40,406 bases of DNA from NCBI GenBank assembly GCA_002335425.1, contig DDCB01000040.1:1-40406 (forward strand), read 5' to 3'. Positions within the stretch are counted from its first letter, which is position 1. Each line of letters starts with the position of its first letter. Below the pieces are notes generated by a model. The model had not been told where the DNA came from, did not search any database, and was given only the letters and a program-made list of their open reading frames with translations. This stretch comes from Chthonomonas sp. UBA2017 (GTDB taxonomy: Bacteria; Armatimonadota; Fimbriimonadia; Fimbriimonadales; Fimbriimonadaceae). The translations under genes were made by a program, and so were the position numbers. This document shows positions 22,567 through 31,600 of this stretch, piece by piece.

Positions 22567-23496
22567 ATGTTGCACCAAGACGCCTATTGGCCCCGGGCCG
22601 CCCACTGGCTCGCCGGGGAGTTTTCCGACCGCGCCCGGTATGGCGAGTTGGTCGTGTGCGGCGTGCCGGTGAACCAGTCGATTTCACCCGGTCGATGCGA
22701 CCTCGCTCCGGCGGCCATTCGCCAGGCGCTGCTCCGATACTCCACGGCCGATCTCGATCAAGGGCATGACCTGCTCGATCTCCTTGTCCGGGATGAAGGC
22801 GATCTCGGTTCATCCTCGATGAGCCCGGAATCGATCCTTCGGCCCCTGGCTGATCGAATGGGAGAAGCCCTCGATAGTGCCGCTGCTATCGCGATGCTGG
22901 GAGGCGACAATGGACTCACTCGGGCGGGCGTACACGGGCTGGCTCAAGCTCGCGAAAAGCCCCTCTCCGCCCTCGGCCTGATCACCCTGGACGCCCATTT
23001 CGATCTGCGCGAAACTACCCACGGGCTTCACAACGGCAACCCGATTCGGGCCTTGCTCGACGACGGTATGCCCGGCGAAAACATCGTGCAGATCGGCATC
23101 CAGTCGTTTGCAAATTCGAGCGAATATGCCCGGGTCGGACGGGAAGCCGGCATCACCTGCGTCACGATGGATCAGGTCCGGCAGGATGGCGTCACCGCCT
23201 CGGTCGAACAGGCCTTGAAGTCGCTCGAGGCCAAAGTCGACTCAATCTACGTGGACTGCGATCTCGACGTGATGGACCGAGCGTTTGTTCCTGGGACTCC
23301 AGGCTCAAGACCCGGGGGCTTCACCCCTTGGGAAGCTCGCCAGGCGTGTTTTCTCGCCGGAGCCCACCCCCGGGTTCGAGCCATCGACTTCGTCGAGTTT
23401 GACCCGACCCTGGACCAGCACGACCTCACCAGCTTCGCCGCCGGGGCCTGCTTCCTCTCGTTCGCGTCCGGCCTGTTGGCGAGGCTGAGCCGATGA
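22567..23496 (+). CDS. hutG: Arginase/agmatinase-family enzyme, probably formimidoylglutamase
   Basis: The 309-residue protein belongs to the ureohydrolase family, with metal motifs LDAHFD and CDLDVMD and the conserved PGTPGSRPGG. Coupling to hutI by a 4-bp ATGA overlap makes formimidoylglutamate hydrolysis (the last step of histidine breakdown) the likely role, rather than arginase or agmatinase. The first metal motif reads LGGDNG where arginases and agmatinases have GGDHS, so the usual histidine ligand is asparagine. I believe some formimidoylglutamases vary here but cannot confirm it. No Shine-Dalgarno sequence precedes the ATG. Confidence 0.85.
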   Translation: MLHQDAYWPRAAHWLAGEFSDRARYGELVVCGVPVNQSISPGRCDLAPAAIRQALLRYSTADLDQGHDLLDLLVRDEGDLGSSSMSPESILRPLADRMGEALDSAAAIAMLGGDNGLTRAGVHGLAQAREKPLSALGLITLDAHFDLRETTHGLHNGNPIRALLDDGMPGENIVQIGIQSFANSSEYARVGREAGITCVTMDQVRQDGVTASVEQALKSLEAKVDSIYVDCDLDVMDRAFVPGTPGSRPGGFTPWEARQACFLAGAHPRVRAIDFVEFDPTLDQHDLTSFAAGACFLSFASGLLARLSR

Positions 23497-24746
23497 GCCT
23501 GACTCTCGTTGTCGGAATTCGGCAACTCATGAGCCTGCGCGGCGAGCCGGTGCGCCGAGGCCCCGAGGCGATGAACGATCTCGGCCTCATCCCATCCGCA
23601 GCGATGGCGATCGAGATGGGTCGCATTCGGGCGGTGGGCCCCGAATCGGAGATTCGCGCCGCCTTTCCGGCGGCCGATCACGAACTGGACTGTGGAGATC
23701 GACTGGTGTCGCCCGGTCTGATCGACGCCCACACCCATCTCCTTTTTGGTGGGAAGCGGCTGGACGACTTTGAGGCCCGCCTCCAAGGCCGAAGCTACGC
23801 TGAGATCGGAGCGGCTGGCGGCGGCATTCGTTCGACCATGCGGGCGACCCGAGCTCTCGATCTGGAGTCGATGCTCGCGATCGGACGTCGGCATTGGGAG
23901 GCGTGCTTGCGTTGCGGCACCACCCGGCTCGAGGCAAAATCGGGCTACGGACTGAACCTTGAAACGGAGCTCCGACTGCTCGAAGCGGCGAACCGATTGA
24001 ACCTAGAGCCCCCCACCACGGGACGGATTCACTCGACATTCTTGGGCGCGCACGCGGTGCCGCCGGAATTCGAAGGCGACCGCGCGGGGTACCTCGACCA
24101 TGTGATTTTCGAGATGCTCCCTCAGGCGGCGCTTCGGGCGAGCGCCGTTGATATGTTTGTCGAACGGGGCTACTTTGAGCCCGACGACGCTCGAAGACTC
24201 GCTCAGGCCGCATCTGGATTCGGGCTCGGGGTTCGCCTGCATGTCGACCAACTCTCAGAAGGCGGAGGCGCGGAGTTGGCGGTGGAACTGGGATGCCTCT
24301 CCGCAGACCATCTGGAGAAGACTTCGTCCGCTGGGATCGCAGCCGTGGCCCAGTCCCAAACCTGGCCGATCCTTTTGCCGGCATCGGTCTTTGGGATTGG
24401 CCAAGACCACTATCCGAACGCGCGAGCGATGATCGACGCGGGATTACCCGTCGTCTTGGCGACCGATTTCAATCCGGGGAGCTCGCCCACGCCGAGCCTG
24501 CCGATTGTGATGTCGCTGGCTTGTCAGCGCATGAAGATGACCGCCGCCGAAGCGTGGGTCGCGACGACCCTACACGCCGCCGGAGCACTGGGGGTGGCTT
24601 CAGAGTCCGGGTCGCTGGAACCTGGAAAGGGGGCCGACTTTGTCGTTTGGGATGCAGAGGATTATCGAGAAATTCCTTACTGGTTTGGCCGCCCTCTTGT
24701 CCGCCAAGTCTTTCTCGCCGGGGCCCCAGCTTTCTCGATGAATTAG
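23493..24746 (+). CDS. hutI: Imidazolonepropionase
   Basis: HutI opens the imidazolone ring to form N-formimino-L-glutamate, the third step of histidine degradation. The 417-residue amidohydrolase has the metal motif DAHTHLLFGG (H80 and H82), EAKSGYGLN, LHVDQLSEGGG, the SADHLE segment and ATDFNPGSSPTPSL with the catalytic aspartate. All expected residues are present and the length is normal. The start overlaps hutG by 4 bp. hutH (histidase) and hutU (urocanase) are not in the window. The 3' end overlaps the convergent ChbG-like gene by 4 bp. Confidence 0.96.
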   Translation: MSLTLVVGIRQLMSLRGEPVRRGPEAMNDLGLIPSAAMAIEMGRIRAVGPESEIRAAFPAADHELDCGDRLVSPGLIDAHTHLLFGGKRLDDFEARLQGRSYAEIGAAGGGIRSTMRATRALDLESMLAIGRRHWEACLRCGTTRLEAKSGYGLNLETELRLLEAANRLNLEPPTTGRIHSTFLGAHAVPPEFEGDRAGYLDHVIFEMLPQAALRASAVDMFVERGYFEPDDARRLAQAASGFGLGVRLHVDQLSEGGGAELAVELGCLSADHLEKTSSAGIAAVAQSQTWPILLPASVFGIGQDHYPNARAMIDAGLPVVLATDFNPGSSPTPSLPIVMSLACQRMKMTAAEAWVATTLHAAGALGVASESGSLEPGKGADFVVWDAEDYREIPYWFGRPLVRQVFLAGAPAFSMN

Positions 24747-25513
24747 AGGTCGAGGTAGGAGATCTTCTCGAATCGAAGATTCCAGCGAGTTTCCCAGTCT
24801 TGCTCCAGATCGTTGACCTCTTGAACAAACTCGGCAAACTCATGACCAGGGTGAAGCATAAGTTCCAAAGTTGAGGGAAAAACTTTCCCTTGAGGAGCAA
24901 GCTCCATAAAGGTTGAAAATTTTGTAAATCCTTTTGTCATCTTCGTCGAGCCACCACGACTCATCATCGAGTTCCAAATCCACTTCTTGAGAGTGTGAAG
25001 TTTTCGTCCACCTAACTCCTGATCCGTGTAGATATTTTGAGTCGCTCGAACTCGATTAATCTGGGTCAGTTTCTGCAACTCCTTGACGACCGAGAAGAGC
25101 GGAGGATGGGTATGCATATGGTGGTGGGAGTCGAAATGACTCGGAGAGTGCCCCAGCGAGCGAATTCGCTCGACTTGGGCCTGATATTCGACAAGAATCG
25201 CGGCCTTAAGTTCGGACGTCATCGGCGTTCGCCGTGCGTGCGGGTCCTTGCGAAATTCACCTTTCTCATCCAGCAAGGGGGCCAAATCAGGGTGCTCGCT
25301 GACAGGCTTGAACTCAGTGATGTTCAGATGCACCCCGAAACTGCACTGAGGAAACTGCGGCAACTGACGGAGAGCGTCTTCGAGAGCGGGGCCGTTGGCC
25401 ATCAAGGTCGCCGAAGTGAGCTTGCCTTTTTCCATCAAGCGAAAGATCTCTTGATTGACATGGGAGCTCATTCCCAGATCGTCCGCATTCAGGATCACTC
25501 GAATCGTTTTCAT
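24743..25513 (-). CDS. ChbG/YdjC-type carbohydrate deacetylase
   Basis: The 256-residue protein belongs to the YdjC/ChbG family, which removes acetyl groups from N-acetylated sugars such as chitooligosaccharides. Metal-binding motifs are LNADDLGMS (D11, D12), FGVHLN and the HFDSHHHMHTHP cluster. ATG 25513 shares its A with the stop codon of the preceding gene (TAATG), so it is translationally coupled; the frame extends upstream but without family similarity. It is the last gene of the ACP-FkbH-GNAT-ChbG cassette and is AT-richer than neighbours (about 48% GC on one sampled line). Its target here may be a surface glycan. Confidence 0.88.
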   Translation of the reverse strand: MKTIRVILNADDLGMSSHVNQEIFRLMEKGKLTSATLMANGPALEDALRQLPQFPQCSFGVHLNITEFKPVSEHPDLAPLLDEKGEFRKDPHARRTPMTSELKAAILVEYQAQVERIRSLGHSPSHFDSHHHMHTHPPLFSVVKELQKLTQINRVRATQNIYTDQELGGRKLHTLKKWIWNSMMSRGGSTKMTKGFTKFSTFMELAPQGKVFPSTLELMLHPGHEFAEFVQEVNDLEQDWETRWNLRFEKISYLDL

Positions 25514-26580
25514 TACGGTTTGATCAGCAGCATATCCGCCGCTCCGGGAGTCAAGAACCAAGCATCACTTTCTTGCAGAGAAACACCCGGCGGAGGCTTG
25601 ACAAAAGCTAGGGTCCCTTCAGAACACAGCATGCCTAACTCTTTACAAATTTTGTCAAACTCGTCTGGAAAGACATTCATCTCAAAGAGGTCGACGCCTT
25701 GAGATTGCAAGGTTTTCATACTAAAGTGCACCAAATCTTGTCGATCTTGTTCCGATGGGTTCACCAAGACCCAATCGAGAATGCATCCGATCTGACAGGA
25801 GGGAACTTTTCGCTTTCCGCCACCCTTATGGAAGTACTTTTTCAGCAAAAGATAGCCTTTGGGTTGATCGTTATGAGAAATCAGAAAGGCTTGGACTTCG
25901 CGGTGCTCTAGCAGCCAGTTGAGCGTGGCCGCATCTCGACAAAAGGCGTTTTCTTGGGTCTGAGCAAAGAGTTGATCGACTTCGGCGCCGAACCGATTCA
26001 CCGGAGTGAACTTCAGCTTCGGGGCACGAGGCGCCTTTAGTCCGTTCAGGAGGGCGAGCAGCGGAGTCACGAGCAGGCCCAGGGCGTTCGAAAACCCGCT
26101 TTCGCCGAGCACGCGCCCCGTGACCATTCGGCCTTTGAAAAGCCGAACATAACGCCGCATCGCTCCCAAAAATCGAAAGCCTGCTGCCTTGTAGAGCTTT
26201 TGCGCCGCTTCATCAGGCCCGCCGGCGGCGCAGATCGTCTTGAGCAGCCCCACGCTTCGGAGCAAGATCATGCCCCCCGCGCCCGACTCTCGATAGGCTG
26301 AATTCAGAAAGAAGCCGTCCGTCCAATAGGTCTTGTGGATCTCACCTCGGATTCGAATTCGAGCTTGAAAAAAGCCGAGCCGACCGACGATGGTGTCGCC
26401 ATCGAGAGCCAAGACCATCGCCAAATCGGAGGGCTCTTGGTACGGGTTTTTCAAAACGAGCGAGCGCCACGACTCGCCACAATTCGCAACGAACCCGTCG
26501 GGGTCCGAAAGACCCGCAAACGGCGCAGCCGAAGCCTCGATGTCGGCGACGGTCCAAGTTCGAATCTGTAGCGACGCCAT
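25513..26580 (-). CDS. GNAT-family acyltransferase-like protein
   Basis: This 355-residue protein begins with a GNAT acyltransferase domain (about 1-148): VGRLGFFQARIRIRG and the acyl-CoA loop region RESGAGG (97-103), then KLYKAAGFRFLG. The second half (about 190-350) has another GNAT-like pattern (QAFLISHNDQPKGYLLLKKYF), suggesting a double-GNAT fold. It is coupled at both ends: TGATG with the FkbH gene and TAATG with the deacetylase gene. GNAT proteins with this context often use acyl-ACP or acyl-CoA to acylate a sugar or amine. The donor here could be the ACP at 28303, but this is inference. Confidence 0.78.
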   Translation of the reverse strand: MASLQIRTWTVADIEASAAPFAGLSDPDGFVANCGESWRSLVLKNPYQEPSDLAMVLALDGDTIVGRLGFFQARIRIRGEIHKTYWTDGFFLNSAYRESGAGGMILLRSVGLLKTICAAGGPDEAAQKLYKAAGFRFLGAMRRYVRLFKGRMVTGRVLGESGFSNALGLLVTPLLALLNGLKAPRAPKLKFTPVNRFGAEVDQLFAQTQENAFCRDAATLNWLLEHREVQAFLISHNDQPKGYLLLKKYFHKGGGKRKVPSCQIGCILDWVLVNPSEQDRQDLVHFSMKTLQSQGVDLFEMNVFPDEFDKICKELGMLCSEGTLAFVKPPPGVSLQESDAWFLTPGAADMLLIKP

Positions 26581-28295
26581 CAGCCTGAGCGGACTCCGGC
26601 CTCAGCCTCGACCCAGCCCTCGGGCAACTGAAACGTCACATGACTCGGGGCAGGCCAGGGGTCGAGCAAGGTTCGCGAGAATCGGTGCCCATCGCCTGGT
26701 TCTAGTCCGGAGTCGTTCTGCAGAAATCCGAGCATCGGCCGATTTCTCTCGGTCTCCAAGTACTCCAGAACGAGGCTCGATCCGCCTCGGCGGCGAGCCG
26801 TCTGAGCCAGAATGCTCAGCATCGCCCGCTCCACCCCTCGGCCCATCACGCGACAGCTCAAGAGGAAGTCTTCGACAAATCCATCGGCACGAACGCTGGC
26901 CAGTCCGGTGAGCCCGTAATCACCGAAACGATCTTCGACCCGGAAGCAGTAGCTCGACTGTCCGTCGGCTCCGGCCCAGCTCATGAATTCGTCCTCGGTG
27001 AGTCGCCGCGTTCTCAGGTTCATTTGGTTGGTCTTGTTCAGCAGCTGAGTGGCGCGCTTGAGATTGCCGGGGCCGAGTGCCTCGACTTGAATGACCAGAT
27101 TCAGAGAGTTCAGCCAGTCCTCGATCGAGGTCATCGACTCTTTCATCGATTGTCGCTGGCGCTCGGCGCGGTACATTTCGGTGCGCTGGACGTCCTCGGC
27201 GGTGACCGCGTGACGATCAAAGCAGCGGAGCTGCTTGAGCGCTTGTGCATAAAGAAGTTTGTCTTCGGGCCAGTCGGGGACGAAGACCTTGGGCAAGGCT
27301 TCTTGCACTCGGGCCCGCTCGGCGGGATTGTCGTCGATGAAGACGACGCTGTCGAGCCCCAAGTTGAGCTCTTCGACGAGCTCGGCGATGTTCGTCGCCT
27401 TGTCACGCCAGTTGATGCGCCACCCAGCAAAGTCGTCCCGGCGCAACACCATGTCCGGGTGCTGGTCAATCGCTTCCATTGCAACCGACTCGTCGTTCTT
27501 GCTACAAATTCCTAGCACGACGCCGCTCCGAGTGAGAGCTTGCACCGCTCGTTGGAATTCGACAAACGACTCTCCCAGGGGGTCGTGGCCGCCGAGGGCC
27601 AGGCCTTGCCAACCGGTTTCGCCGACGATCCCGCCCCACATCGTTTCGTCGAGGTCCAAGATCAGGAGCTTCTTACTTTTTCCGGCAAGACTGTTGAGGG
27701 TCGCTTTGATGTCGCTGGCGGCTTCGCGCAGGACTTCAGGGCTGAACGCCATCTTGGCCATGAGCCAAAGCTTGGGATTTCCGGCCGTCTTGCCGTGCTT
27801 CAGCAGCCACGAATCCGCATCCAGCAAAAAAGCGTTGGGCACCGATTCCAAGCGCTCGGCCAGTCGCAGGTTCATTTGAGCGAGGAGCCGCCGCACTCCA
27901 GAAGAACTTTTCCAGCTCAGAGCACCCAACCCACGCTCGTACCAAGGCAGCGTCCAGGTCGGCACCAACAAAGTCTCGACTCGGTGGCTCGCCGATTCGA
28001 GCAGTTGCGCAAATTCGTCCACCTCGGCGAAGGCATCTTCGACCGCCACCTTGTGGCCATTCGACGCGGCGGCAAAGGCAGGCGATACGTTTTCGGGCCT
28101 CGTCCAGACAATCAGAACGTTCGGGTCCGAAGCCCAACTCGGGTCGGCGGGATTGATCAGAATCTGCTGAACTTGGTCAAACGGCGCGACTTGAGTCGGA
28201 ATCACCGGAGCTTCCGCCTCGCTGCCCAGCCGAACCGCCAACGAGTCGAGCGTAAAGTCGGACACAATGAGCCCACGCAGAGCCTTCAGATCCAT
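26580..28295 (-). CDS. FkbH-like HAD-superfamily protein
   Basis: This 571-residue protein resembles FkbH, which moves a glyceryl group from 1,3-bisphosphoglycerate onto an acyl carrier protein in polyketide pathways. An N-terminal region (about 1-200) is followed by the HAD domain with nucleophile motif LILDLDETMWGG (D214, D216), LGICSKNDE and VVFIDDNPAERA, then a GNAT-like C-terminal domain (about 400-545). All HAD signatures are intact. It sits 7 bp after the ACP gene and overlaps the GNAT gene by one base. This gene order supports a glyceryl- or similar acyl-ACP chemistry, though no polyketide synthase is nearby. Confidence 0.9.
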   Translation of the reverse strand: MDLKALRGLIVSDFTLDSLAVRLGSEAEAPVIPTQVAPFDQVQQILINPADPSWASDPNVLIVWTRPENVSPAFAAASNGHKVAVEDAFAEVDEFAQLLESASHRVETLLVPTWTLPWYERGLGALSWKSSSGVRRLLAQMNLRLAERLESVPNAFLLDADSWLLKHGKTAGNPKLWLMAKMAFSPEVLREAASDIKATLNSLAGKSKKLLILDLDETMWGGIVGETGWQGLALGGHDPLGESFVEFQRAVQALTRSGVVLGICSKNDESVAMEAIDQHPDMVLRRDDFAGWRINWRDKATNIAELVEELNLGLDSVVFIDDNPAERARVQEALPKVFVPDWPEDKLLYAQALKQLRCFDRHAVTAEDVQRTEMYRAERQRQSMKESMTSIEDWLNSLNLVIQVEALGPGNLKRATQLLNKTNQMNLRTRRLTEDEFMSWAGADGQSSYCFRVEDRFGDYGLTGLASVRADGFVEDFLLSCRVMGRGVERAMLSILAQTARRRGGSSLVLEYLETERNRPMLGFLQNDSGLEPGDGHRFSRTLLDPWPAPSHVTFQLPEGWVEAEAGVRSG

Positions 28296-28302
28296 CCGCC
28301 GG

Positions 28303-28602
28303 TTAACTCGCCTCCCAGCGACTCGCGATCAGGTTCACGAGGCTCTCAACGGAATGAAATGCGGCCGCGCCATTCGCCATCGCCTCTTCGTCGGTGAGAG
28401 AGATCGACTTGCCGAGCCGTTCGCTCAGAGCCGATTCGAGCGAGATTACGAACGTCACAAGCCCGAGCGAGTCGAGCTTGCCGCCCTGGCCAAAGATGAC
28501 TGTCCCCGGTTCTGGCGTCAGACGCTTGTCGGCGGGCAGATCTTCGTTGACGCTGGCAAAGGTCTGAAAGATCACATTCTGAATTTCGTCGCGGCTCGCC
28601 AT
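28303..28602 (-). CDS. Acyl carrier protein
   Basis: A 99-residue carrier with the phosphopantetheine attachment motif GGKLDSLGLVTFV, in which the serine of DSL would carry the prosthetic group. It is longer than the housekeeping AcpP (about 78 residues), with extra N-terminal residues, and resembles specialised carriers paired with FkbH. ATG 28602 is preferred over a GTG ten codons upstream. It is the first gene of the cassette, followed 7 bp later by the FkbH gene. Its cargo is not known; a glyceryl group is the inference from FkbH. Confidence 0.88.
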   Translation of the reverse strand: MASRDEIQNVIFQTFASVNEDLPADKRLTPEPGTVIFGQGGKLDSLGLVTFVISLESALSERLGKSISLTDEEAMANGAAAFHSVESLVNLIASRWEAS

Positions 28603-28660
28603 GCTTGGATTATCGGAGTGTACCTGCCGCACTCTTTAAGCCTAAGTCAAAGAAAAGGTC

Positions 28661-31600
28661 CTAGAACCGGATGCTGTACTCGAACGTGATCTTCCAGGGC
28701 CGCCGGGAATCGGTGGCCAAACCAAACCGAGTTCGCTCGAGAGTTCGACTACGGACCCGAGGTCGATAGGTGAGCTTGAGCTCGTAGTCGTTGTTTTGGC
28801 CAACAGTCGACGTGATCTGGCGCCGGAACTGCAGGGTCCAGCCCCGATCAAACGTCTTGGCTGCAACCGCCGAAAATCCGTCGATGGGGTTGTATTCGAC
28901 GGCCAGATAGTCGAGCTTGAGTTCGCCCGCGAGCGATCGGGTGAACGGCGACAACCAGTTCTGGAGCGTAAAGCCGAGGAGCGCGTCTTGCACCGCCGAC
29001 CGATTTCGAAATACGCTCGACGCCAGCCCTTCGATGAACTCTTTTTGACCGATCAGCGCCAGGATCTGGTCTTGTGAGAGGTCCGGCGGCTCGCTCGACG
29101 CGGTAAAGCTGAGCGTGTTTTGTGGGTCGAGCAAGTCACCCCGAATTCGAAGGTTGATGTCGTAACGCTCGATCGAGTCGAATCGGCGCGCACTCACCGA
29201 AGTCCGACCCTCCAGATCGAGATCGACCCGGGCGTTCGCGTTTCCATCCGGCCGCCCTTGATAATTCAGCGTGATTTTGCTGGTGTCTTCCAGCAGCACT
29301 CGAGCGGTGGGGAGCTGCATGGAGCCCTCTTGGACGTCCAGCTTCGTCACCAGATCTGGGATCGAGAGCTGCCCATTCAGTGTCCCCGAGCCTCGGAGAA
29401 GCAGATTGACCAAGCTGGACTGGAGCCTCGTCTCTGGGGCGACTTCGAACGAGAGATTTGAAAATGCAGGGTCCCAGGTGAACGATTTTCGACCTTCGGA
29501 GATCGGAAAATCGCTCGGCAGAAGCACGACGCCATCCGAAAGTCGGATCGGTGAGCCCGCGTTGGCCAAACTCGGCTTCATCAAGGGGCCCGAAACGAGA
29601 ATCCCGCCCTGGACCATCCCGGTGACGCGGCCTTCGGGGCGGCCTTGCGAATTGGCTAACGCCTGGTCAAGTTGGAGGGCAAGGGCGCGAATCTCACCCG
29701 CGATCTGAGCTTGATTCAGCGCATCCGAGAGACTCAGTCCTTCGCTGATCAGCCCCGTCAGGTCGGTGCTGAGGCTCCAGGTCAACTCGCCCCCTTGCGA
29801 CGGGCTCAAACGCCCTTGAAGTCGGGCCGTCGACTCGTTCGCCTCGATGACCGCGGTCACTCGTCGGAGACGTTCGTCGAGATTCTTCAGCGCGATTTGC
29901 TCGGCTTGGGCTTCGAGCCGGGCCTCAATTTTGGCGACCCCTTGCTCGATCCGGACAACCCCTTGGCCACGGACGGTCCCTTGGCTTTGCGCTCCATCCA
30001 AGCTCGGCAATAAGCCTTCCAACTCGCTGATGGGGCGCTCGCGGACGTCCACCATCAAGACAAACGGCTGCGGATTCACCCGCTCGACTTGCGGGAGCTG
30101 AAAAGCATCGAGCGGTCCAATGAACTCAAACGGCCCGCCAAATCCTTCGTAAAAGTAGGTGCCGGTGCCCTCAAGCTGACCCTCTTTGAGTCGAAATTGA
30201 TCGAGCAGAAAGTTCGCGGGGACGGTCTGGATCGATCCGTCGGCGCCGGGCAAGCCGATCGTCTGCGCCTGGAGAGACCCCGTCACTTCGGGGGCGTCCG
30301 TGGTCCCGGCCAGATCGAACGTGAGCTGGTCGACATTCCCGTAAATCGGGAAATCTCGATAGCCGAACGCCTGAATCCACGATAAGTCTAAGTTCGTGAG
30401 TTCACCACCCCCACGCAGCAAACCCTCTTCGACAGAGAATTGGCCGCGAATTCTTGAGGCGGCCTCATTTTCGGTCGCAGGTCGCACCAACCAGTCGAGC
30501 GACTCCATTTTGAAATGGCCCTCGCGATAGCTCCCCCGAGCCGAAAGATCACCGCCTTGGCGACCTTGAATCTCCATCGATTTCACTTGGAGGTCGGACA
30601 TCTCGACCGAAATGGCCTCGGGGGTCCCTCCGACGAGGAAACTCGCAAAAACCGAGCCTTCAGCACCTTTGATCAAGTTTCGCGCATCCTCGGTCCAGTT
30701 GCGAGTCCAGCGATCGGCCGTGACGACGATGTTACTGAGGTCAAAGTTAAAGAAGTCGAGCTCTCCGCGAAGGGCTCGGGTCTCGGAGTTGAACTCGGCA
30801 TTTTGAACCACGGCTGACCGGCCGAGGGTCGAGAGTGCCCCTTCGCCGCGAAAGATGCCGTCGCTGCTGGTCACCGTCCAGCCTCCGCTCCCAAGGAGCG
30901 ACTGATTGACCTCCACGTTTTGCAGAATCAGATTGGAATCCAGGCGGGTGAGTTGATCCGCCGTCCCCGCCAACTTGAACTCTCCGCTCGCTTTTCCTTC
31001 AACTTGCAAGTCTTCGGTCGGGACCAAAACACGGGCTAAATCCGCATTCTCAAATCGTCCTTGAGCCTGGTAGCGACGGTCTTGCCAGGTGTACGTGCCC
31101 CAGAGGTCGGCGCGGGCATCGTCTTGGCGAATCTCGGCGCGACTGAGCTCGGCTTCCTGCTTGGTCAGCTTGAAATCGGCCATCACCTCTTCGAGCCGGA
31201 CACCCCCGATCGAGACCCCTTCGGATCGAAGAGAGCCGGTCAGGACCGGAGAATCGAGCGTGCCGGCGAGCTTCACCTTCTCGGCGCGAGCGGCTCCATT
31301 CACGGAGTCGCCCAGCCAGTCGCTGAGCGTCAAAGTCGTTCCTTCGAATTCCCCTTCGACGGCGCCAGACTTCGGGTTCCACTGTGCCCAGCCGGTGCCT
31401 TGGGTATTCCCGGTCCGCGCCACCATCTCCGACGCGATCACTCGGTTGGAATCGGACTGAACACGGGTCGAAAACACCGGGATTCGATAATCTCCGTACT
31501 GCAGGCCGAACACTTCGGCCTTCGCGTCCACAACCGGCTTGGCTGGAGTTCCAGTGATTGAAGCACTGGCAAAGGCGACCCCGCTCACTTCAGGAAAAAT

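Noticed and set aside
22322..22813. 163-residue minus-strand frame across the hutG start
   Set aside because: It crosses two real genes and a terminator and has no motif.
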